A stretch of 64,000 bases of DNA from a bacterium (GTDB lineage: Bacteria; Oederibacteriota; CAKKQC01), in contig CAKKQC010000021.1 of NCBI GenBank assembly GCA_919901855.1, forward strand, positions 124,001 to 188,000, in the 5' to 3' direction. How positions within the stretch are numbered: position 1 is the first letter of the stretch; each line of letters opens with the position of its first letter. The notes beneath the pieces are model-generated. The model saw only the letters and a program-made list of their open reading frames with translations, was not told the origin of the DNA and did not search any database. Below, piece by piece: positions 58,832 through 64,000 of the stretch. Position numbers and translations under genes: made by a program.

Positions 58832-60249
58832 CGGCGCGCCGCCGTCTCCTCCCGGCCGCGGCGGCCGCCCTGGGGCTCGCCGCCTCGACCGCGGGCGCCT
58901 TGGGGCTGCCGCTGGTCGACCAGCCGGGGGCGATCGAGCTCAGCATGCCGGTCAGCGTCCGCCAGTATGGGATGAGCGGGGTGTCGGGGCTCGGCGGCGA
59001 CGTGCTCCGGGCCTGGAGCAACCCCGCCCTGCTCGGGCTCATGAGCTCCCGGGGAGAAGGCGCCCTCGTCGGGGGGAAGATCCTGGGGGACACGAACCTG
59101 TTCGCCGTCGGGGGGGCGTGGCAGCTCACCCCCGACTGGACGGTCGGGCTCATGATGGCGCGCTACGGTCTCAGCCTCGACGGCGTGAACGAGTTTGGCG
59201 ATCCCTCGGGCGAGCCTCTGGACCAGTCCAGCGCTGGCACCGGACTGCTGGCCGCGTACCGGTGGCGGTGGCTGCGCGCGGGGATCGCGGTCCGGCTCGT
59301 CGACGTGAGCATCCTCAAGTACCACGCGTCCGGCATGGCGGCCGACCTTGGGCTCCAGGCTTCCTGGGCGGGCGCGGTGGCCGGCGTGGCCATCCGCAAC
59401 GCCGGCGCGGCTCTCGGGGCGGCGGACACCGCGGCCGGGATCGCGGGCGTGATGATGCCGACCGAGATCCGCGCCGGGCTGGGCTACCGCCACGAGCCGG
59501 CGAGGCTCGCGGGCGGGCTCGAGTTCTCGAAGGTGACCGACCGGGACGCCCGGATCGGGCTGGGTGTCGAGTACTGGGCCGCGACGTTTCTGGCCCTCCG
59601 CGCCGGCTGGGGACCCGGGGATTCCGGCGAGATCACGATGGGGTTGTCGGCGCTCTGGCAGCGCCTGGGCCTCGACTACGGTCTCGCTGTCCACGCGGCG
59701 GGCATGAACCACCGGCTGGCGCTGTCCTGCCGCTTCGGCGAGGCCCTCGTGGCGCCGGCGCCTGGCGCGGCCGAGGAAACCCCGGCGGCCCGGGCGGAAG
59801 AGCCCGTCGCGGCGGCCGCGCCCGTTCCCGCGCCCGCCAAGGGCGCCAAGCAGCTCAACCTCGCGGTCGCGGACCTGCGCGCCGAGAACGTGTCCGCGGG
59901 GAACTCGGCCGTCATCGCCGACCTGCTGCGCGGCGAGCTCGTGAAGACGCACGCGTTCAACGTGATCGAGAAGGCCAACATGGACAAGGTCCTCGCCGAG
60001 CAGGCGTTCCAGCAGACCGGGTGCAGCTCCGAGGAGTGCGCGGTCAAGCTCGGCAAGCTGCTCAACGTCCAGCGCATGGTGGTCGGGAGCTTCGGCCAGC
60101 TTCTCGATTCCTACTTCCTCAACGTCCGCGTCGTGGACGTCGAGACCGGGCGGGTGGTCTTCGGGGATTCCGCCGAGGGGAAGACCGTCGCTGACCTCAA
60201 GGTCGGAGTGCGCGACCTTGCCAAGCGGATGGCCGTCCAGATACGATAG
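58828..60249 (+). CDS. PorV-like outer-membrane barrel fused to a CsgG/LpoB-like domain
   Basis: 473 residues from a GTG overlapping the previous stop. A signal peptide (about 1-25) is followed by a barrel region (about 30-315) with QYGMSGVSGLGGDVLRAWSNPALLGL, the PorV-type NPA turn. An Ala/Pro-rich linker (about 315-345) leads to a C-terminal domain (about 347-473) with KQLNLAVADLRAENVSAG, VIEKANMDKVLAEQAFQQTG and RMVVGSFGQLLDSYFLNVRV, resembling CsgG/LpoB-type periplasmic domains. The fused domain probably faces the periplasm and could recruit the FlgT-like lipoproteins (inference). A family for the complete architecture is not known to me. Confidence 0.7.
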   Translation: MTARRRLLPAAAAALGLAASTAGALGLPLVDQPGAIELSMPVSVRQYGMSGVSGLGGDVLRAWSNPALLGLMSSRGEGALVGGKILGDTNLFAVGGAWQLTPDWTVGLMMARYGLSLDGVNEFGDPSGEPLDQSSAGTGLLAAYRWRWLRAGIAVRLVDVSILKYHASGMAADLGLQASWAGAVAGVAIRNAGAALGAADTAAGIAGVMMPTEIRAGLGYRHEPARLAGGLEFSKVTDRDARIGLGVEYWAATFLALRAGWGPGDSGEITMGLSALWQRLGLDYGLAVHAAGMNHRLALSCRFGEALVAPAPGAAEETPAARAEEPVAAAAPVPAPAKGAKQLNLAVADLRAENVSAGNSAVIADLLRGELVKTHAFNVIEKANMDKVLAEQAFQQTGCSSEECAVKLGKLLNVQRMVVGSFGQLLDSYFLNVRVVDVETGRVVFGDSAEGKTVADLKVGVRDLAKRMAVQIR

Positions 60250-60256
60250 AGGCCTG

Positions 60257-61672
60257 ATGAACAAACTCCTTCCGCTCGCGGTTTTTCTCGCTTTCTTCCT
60301 GCCCGGCTCCGGCCGGGCCGCTTCCAACCGCCCCACGATGAAGGTCGGGAAGGTCGCCCCCGCGTTCATGTGCCCCCAGCTCGGAGTGGCGGGCACCGGG
60401 AAGGGCAGCGTGGTCACCCTCAAGGACCTCCTCGCGAAGGACCAGGTTGTGGTCATGAGCTTCTTCCATACGCAGTGCGTTCCGTGCAAGAAGGAGATTC
60501 CGAAGCTCACCAAGATCGTGGCGGGCCGGGCGGGCGTCGCGACCTACTGCGTCTTCGTGGGCGGCGAGGACGAGGACTCGGTGCGCGCCTTCCTGAAGGA
60601 GTACGGGTTCACGCTCCCCGTGCTCATGGACCGGAACGGTTACCGCATCGGGGAGCGCTACAAGGTCGTCCAGGACGAGATTGCACACGTGCCCCAGATC
60701 ATGGTGATCAGCAAGAACGGGGTGCTCAAGGCGGCGTGGACCGGGTTTCCCGACGAGCGCGAGGCCCAGTTGGCCTCCCTGCTCGACGAGCTCGTCGCCG
60801 AGGCGAAGGCGGCGCCGGTGGTCGCGGACACCCTGACGATCCTGTTCACGAACAACACGAACGGCCTCACGGGTCCCGCGCCCGCGATCGACATGGGTGG
60901 GCTGGCCAAGCGCATGACGCTGATCAGGCGCGAGCGCGCGGCGGCGCCGGCGTCGATCCTGGTCGAGGGCGGGGACTTCTTCCCGACGTCCCCCGACGAG
61001 GCTAGGACCCGCAAGGTCGTGGCGGCGTACAGGCTCATGGGCTACGACGCGGTCACGATAGGCGAGGCCGAGTTCGTCAACGGGCTCAAATTCCTGCGCG
61101 GGCTCGTCGACGGCAAGGGCCTGCCCTGGGTGTCGGCCAACGTCAAGATCTGCGAGAAGGAGGTCTGCATCGACCTCGCGCGCGGCAGCATCCTGCTTAA
61201 CGCCGGCAAGCGCAAGGTCGCCGTGATCGGGTACATGCATCCGGACGCCGTCGGATTCACCCCCGAGGAGCGTTTCAAGGACGGGGGGCACTACATCAAG
61301 TTCACGGACCCCCGTCCGCTGATCAGGGGCTTCGTGGAACGCTACCGCAAGGACGCGGATCTCCTGGTCGTGCTGTCCCACGCGGGCGTCGAGGAGGACC
61401 GCCGGCTGGCGGCGGAGGTCCCCGGGCTCGACGTGATCGTGGGGGCGCACTCGCAGACCTTCCTGACCGATCCGGGGCGCGAGGCCGGCACGATCATCGT
61501 GCAGGCGGCCGCGGACGGGCAGTACCTGGGCAAGCTGGTGCTCAAGTTCGGCGAGAACGGAAAGCCCGCGATCGAGTCCTACGAGTTGATGCCGCTCACG
61601 AGGAACGTTCCGGACGATCCGGATGTGGCGGCTGCCGTCGCGGCGGGGTCCAAACCCCCAAAAGCGGAGTAG
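60257..61672 (+). CDS. thioredoxin-like (TlpA) domain fused to a degenerate 5'-nucleotidase-type metallophosphatase
   Basis: 471 residues with a signal peptide (about 1-22). Residues about 30-190 are a TlpA/AhpC-TSA domain with the redox motif HTQCVPCKK and VPQIMVISKNG. Residues about 195-455 follow the UshA/SoxB fold (VEGGDFFP, SANVKI, VLSHAG, IVGAHSQTF) but lack key residues: HTNDxHG reads FTNNTNG and GNHEF reads GEAEF. The metal site is probably non-functional, leaving a binding or scaffolding role (inference). The gene starts 7 bases after the barrel gene and is likely co-transcribed. Confidence 0.8.
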   Translation: MNKLLPLAVFLAFFLPGSGRAASNRPTMKVGKVAPAFMCPQLGVAGTGKGSVVTLKDLLAKDQVVVMSFFHTQCVPCKKEIPKLTKIVAGRAGVATYCVFVGGEDEDSVRAFLKEYGFTLPVLMDRNGYRIGERYKVVQDEIAHVPQIMVISKNGVLKAAWTGFPDEREAQLASLLDELVAEAKAAPVVADTLTILFTNNTNGLTGPAPAIDMGGLAKRMTLIRRERAAAPASILVEGGDFFPTSPDEARTRKVVAAYRLMGYDAVTIGEAEFVNGLKFLRGLVDGKGLPWVSANVKICEKEVCIDLARGSILLNAGKRKVAVIGYMHPDAVGFTPEERFKDGGHYIKFTDPRPLIRGFVERYRKDADLLVVLSHAGVEEDRRLAAEVPGLDVIVGAHSQTFLTDPGREAGTIIVQAAADGQYLGKLVLKFGENGKPAIESYELMPLTRNVPDDPDVAAAVAAGSKPPKAE

Positions 61673-61724
61673 CCCCCCGCCGGGAGGCCAAGCCGGCCGT
61701 CCCCGCGAAAAGAAGGAAGGCGTC

Positions 61725-62210
61725 ATGACCGACACCGGATCGCGCCCGGCCCGCATCAAGGGCTGGATCGCCGTCGCGGGCCCCGGCGCCCGGGACAAGG
61801 ACCGCCGGTTCCTGGGCGGCCTGATCGAGCTGTCGAAGACGGGCGCCCGGCTCTACCTGACGTGGAAGCCGCGCATCGGCGACCACCTCTCGTTCGGACT
61901 CCGGATTCCCGGAAGCCCCAAGCCGCAGCGGATGCCGCTCAAGGTGGTCCGCGTGACCGCCGACGAGCCGGGGCGGATGGACACCTTCGAGGCCCGGCTC
62001 CAGCTCCTGCGCGAGATGGTTCAGTGGGGCATTCCGTCGAAGGGGATGACCTACGGATTCGCCGTGGGCGCCCGCTGGGAGGCTGGGGCGAGCCCCGAGG
62101 GTATCCGGTTCATCCAGCGCCACTTCGAGGACGAGGGCGGCAGAGTGCAGAAACAGGTGCTCATCACCTTCGAGCCCTCCGACGAACCGGCCGTCCTGCC
62201 GCAGCTCTAG
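61725..62210 (+). CDS. PilZ-like domain protein
   Basis: 161 residues, AGAAGGAAGG before the ATG. RFLGGLIELSKTGARLYL resembles the PilZ (D/N)xSxxG turn after an Arg pair, with Glu at the first position; a beta-barrel region continues to about residue 85. PilZ domains bind cyclic di-GMP, and a diguanylate cyclase lies at 29262. Because the motif is imperfect, c-di-GMP binding is uncertain. Confidence 0.5.
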   Translation: MTDTGSRPARIKGWIAVAGPGARDKDRRFLGGLIELSKTGARLYLTWKPRIGDHLSFGLRIPGSPKPQRMPLKVVRVTADEPGRMDTFEARLQLLREMVQWGIPSKGMTYGFAVGARWEAGASPEGIRFIQRHFEDEGGRVQKQVLITFEPSDEPAVLPQL

Positions 62211-62256
62211 GGTTGACGGCCCGCTCCGGTGCGCTCGTGACGGGAAGATGCCTCCG

Positions 62257-63288
62257 ATGAAGAAGCGGGGAATCGGGATCATCGGATTGGGCGGGATCGC
62301 CCTGAACCACCTTGCCGCGTACCGCGCCCGCGGATTCCGGGTGGTCGTGGGGCACGACGTCAATCCTGCCATCTTCGACCGCATCCGGAGGGAGTTCGGG
62401 GTGCCGCGGCTGACCACGGACCTCGCCGAGTTCCTGGCGACGCCGGGGCTGGACGTCGTGGATCTCGCGATTCCGCACTACCTCGAGCTCCGCAGGCCGG
62501 TGGTGACCGCGATCGCCTGGGCGGGCAAGGCCCTCTTCTGCCAGAAGCCGTCGGACGAATGCTTCGCCGGGGCCCTGGACCTGGTCCGGATCGCGGAGAA
62601 GGCGGGCATCCCGTACGCCGTGAACCACAATTCCTCGTTCGTGCCCGGGTTCGTGGTCGCGGAGAGGATCCTGCGCGACCGGCGCCGGTTCGGCCGCCCG
62701 TTCTGGTTCCAGATCGAGAACCGCGGGTCCCTGTGGTTCACGAAGCACCCACACTGGGGTAGCCGGTACCGCTGGATCCTCGCTGGGATGGCCGTCCACC
62801 ACATCGGCCTCATGCACCACTGGTTCGGCATGCCCCGCCGGGTATCTGCCACGCTGGTCAAGGATCCCTCCAAGCCATTCATCCGGGCGGAGAACATCGC
62901 CGTGATCGCCCTCGAATACGCGTCCGGCCTCAAGGGACTCATCGTCAACAACTGGTCATACGCGGGTCCAAGGCCCCGGGCGCATACGCGGGAGGAGATC
63001 GTGGTGCAGGGGACGAAGGGGTCATTGACCTTCGACAGCAAGGAGATCTCGTTTGATCCGGCTGGAGGGAAGCGGACGGTCACGCACGTCAAGGGCGAGT
63101 GGTTCAACGACGCGTTTGGGGAGTCGATGCGCGCATTCCTGAAGTCGCTCGACGGCGGCCCGCGGTACCCGTTCGCGGGCCGGGAGGATCTCAAGGTCAT
63201 GGCGGTCGTCGAGGCCGCGTACCGGTCGGCGGAGAAGAAACGGTTCGTGAACCCGGCCGAGATCGCCGGAAAGGAGATCGTGAGGTAA
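62257..63288 (+). CDS. Gfo/Idh/MocA family oxidoreductase
   Basis: 343 residues. GIGIIGLGGIALNHLAAYRARG is the NAD-binding loop. The usual EKP catalytic motif reads LFCQKPSDECF, and GMAVHHIGLMHHWFG holds candidate catalytic His residues. ATG 62257 was preferred because GGAAG lies 9 bases before it; ATG 62248 abuts that motif. The cupin gene follows with a TAATG overlap. Substrate is probably a sugar or sugar acid. Confidence 0.88.
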   Translation: MKKRGIGIIGLGGIALNHLAAYRARGFRVVVGHDVNPAIFDRIRREFGVPRLTTDLAEFLATPGLDVVDLAIPHYLELRRPVVTAIAWAGKALFCQKPSDECFAGALDLVRIAEKAGIPYAVNHNSSFVPGFVVAERILRDRRRFGRPFWFQIENRGSLWFTKHPHWGSRYRWILAGMAVHHIGLMHHWFGMPRRVSATLVKDPSKPFIRAENIAVIALEYASGLKGLIVNNWSYAGPRPRAHTREEIVVQGTKGSLTFDSKEISFDPAGGKRTVTHVKGEWFNDAFGESMRAFLKSLDGGPRYPFAGREDLKVMAVVEAAYRSAEKKRFVNPAEIAGKEIVR

Positions 63289-63605
63289 TGCCAATCCTCA
63301 AGGCTGGCCGGCCGAGGCGGATTCCCCAGTGGGCGGACCTGTCCGATTGGGGCGTGTCCCGCCAGGCCAGGGGTAACTGCGTCGAGACGCACTACCACGA
63401 CGCCGTCGAGACCGTGGTCATCGTCTCCGGGAAGGTCCGGGTCAGGACCGAAGGGGTGTCCCGGGACCTGGGACCGGGGGACACCGTCATCACCAGGATG
63501 GGTGAGACGCACTCGTGGCTCGCGCTCCGGAAGTCGGTCTCGGTCTGGATGGTCTCCCGGCTTCGGGGCTGCAAGCGCCCCGGTCACCTGATCCGGAAGC
63601 GCTGA
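63288..63605 (+). CDS. small cupin-domain protein
   Basis: 105 residues. CVETHYHDAVETVVIVSGKV is cupin motif 1 (His, His, Glu) and GPGDTVITRMGETHSW motif 2 (His), so the metal site is complete. A single small cupin next to a Gfo/Idh dehydrogenase suggests sugar isomerisation or binding. Its start overlaps the Gfo/Idh stop as TAATG. Confidence 0.85.
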   Translation: MPILKAGRPRRIPQWADLSDWGVSRQARGNCVETHYHDAVETVVIVSGKVRVRTEGVSRDLGPGDTVITRMGETHSWLALRKSVSVWMVSRLRGCKRPGHLIRKR

Positions 63606-63659
63606 CGGGCCGGATTGCGTCGTTGGTGGCCCGGCTTGACGCCGCGCCGCCGCCGGGGG

Positions 63660-63665
63660 TATGGT
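63660..63665 (+). promoter_or_regulatory. possible -10 box of the partial gene at the right end
   Basis: TATGGT, 15 bases before the ATG at 63681. It lies downstream of the cupin stop and would give a short leader. Confidence 0.3.
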
Positions 63666-63680
63666 CCGTCATGGCCCTCA

Positions 63681-64000
63681 ATGACACGTCTTGCCGCCTT
63701 CCTGCCGTTGTTCCTCATGAGTAGCCAGCCCGTGTCCGCCGCGAAGCTCTCGGGCGTGGCCGTCCTGGACCGGGACCACTTGACGGCTTCGTTCCTCGAG
63801 GGCGAGGTTAAGTTCAAGGACGACGGCGAAGGCCCGGTCGCCCTGGGGGGAGCCGAGAACGACGCGGCGGACAACTGGGTCGTGGCTTACGGCCCCCTCG
63901 ATGTCGCCGCCGCGGCGGAGACTGCGAACTGGACCGTCGTTTGCGCCGACGATCCGGCCTACGGCGCCAACGGCAAGCACCCGGTGCAGGTCTTCCGTAG
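63681..64000 (+). CDS. exported protein of unknown function (N-terminal part)
   Basis: The frame from ATG 63681 stays open to the window end (about 106 residues). A clear signal peptide (MTRLAAFLPLFLMSSQPVSA) is followed by KLSGVAVLDRDHLTASFLEG and an Ala/Asp-rich region with a single Cys (WTVVCADD). No family is recognised. It is the only long frame here that runs off the right edge. Confidence 0.55.
   Translation, partial: MTRLAAFLPLFLMSSQPVSAAKLSGVAVLDRDHLTASFLEGEVKFKDDGEGPVALGGAENDAADNWVVAYGPLDVAAAAETANWTVVCADDPAYGANGKHPVQVFR

Overview
This window is about 64 kb of GC-rich (roughly two-thirds G+C), densely coded bacterial DNA. It carries some 59 protein genes and one tRNA-Asn, and has no gene-free stretch longer than about 210 bases. 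The mixture is: two-domain sugar-type dehydrogenases (Gfo/Idh/MocA), split GcvPA/GcvPB, an octahaem cytochrome, PorV-like outer-membrane barrels with FecR partners, and exported proteins ending in FlgD/Por-type Ig-like domains. This suggests a diderm, environmental, poorly cultivated lineage. I cannot place the phylum from the sequence alone. No insertion sequence, CRISPR array, phage gene or rRNA is visible.

Layout. 1-2.5 kb: ribokinase fragment, bacterioferritin, GH-A-like hydrolase. 2.6-12.3 kb: a four-gene envelope module (2146-residue Kelch/NHL/DUF11 exported protein, PorV-like barrel, FecR protein, barrel-TPR protein), each gene overlapping the next by 4 bases, the whole set bracketed by 56-base perfect direct repeats. 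12.4-13.9 kb: VapBC-type toxin-antitoxin and small unknown genes. 13.9-19.3 kb, minus strand: octahaem HAO-like cytochrome, amidohydrolase, aldo-keto reductase, Gfo-AKR fusion. 19.4-31.8 kb: mixed metabolic genes, including a pterin methyltransferase, a second toxin-antitoxin pair, tRNA-Asn, an iron alcohol dehydrogenase operon, an epimerase, Gfo/Idh, SDR, HAD phosphatase, diguanylate cyclase and proA. 31.8-35 kb: CHASE2-adenylate cyclase and isocitrate dehydrogenase. 35-37.6 kb: infC-rpmI-rplT-folB-folD. 37.6-42.9 kb: gcvT-gcvH-gcvPA-gcvPB-panB. 42.9-47.3 kb: an unusual sugar-type ABC transporter. 47.3-54 kb: glyA-folC-aminotransferase-serA-purA. 54.1-60.2 kb: a second envelope module (two lipoproteins, a FecR protein, an exported propeller with an FlgD-like tail, a PorV-CsgG-like fusion). 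60.2-64 kb: a thioredoxin-like protein fused to a degenerate 5'-nucleotidase, a PilZ-like protein, a third Gfo/Idh, a cupin, and a partial exported protein.

How it fits together. The 35-54 kb region is a serine/glycine/one-carbon/folate block: SerA and the adjacent aminotransferase make phosphoserine, GlyA and the glycine cleavage proteins make methylene-tetrahydrofolate, and PanB and FolD use it. FolB and FolC make folate, and PurA sits at the end. The two envelope modules each pair an exported cargo with a C-terminal FlgD/Por-like domain with a directly adjacent, translationally coupled PorV-like barrel and a FecR-domain protein. They are the best candidates for an undescribed secretion or surface-assembly system.

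Regulation. Most genes that open a transcription unit have a sigma70-like -10 hexamer 6-11 bases before the start codon and no Shine-Dalgarno, which implies leaderless mRNAs. Genes inside operons instead have Shine-Dalgarno motifs or ATGA/GTGA overlaps. This pattern was used here to choose several start codons.
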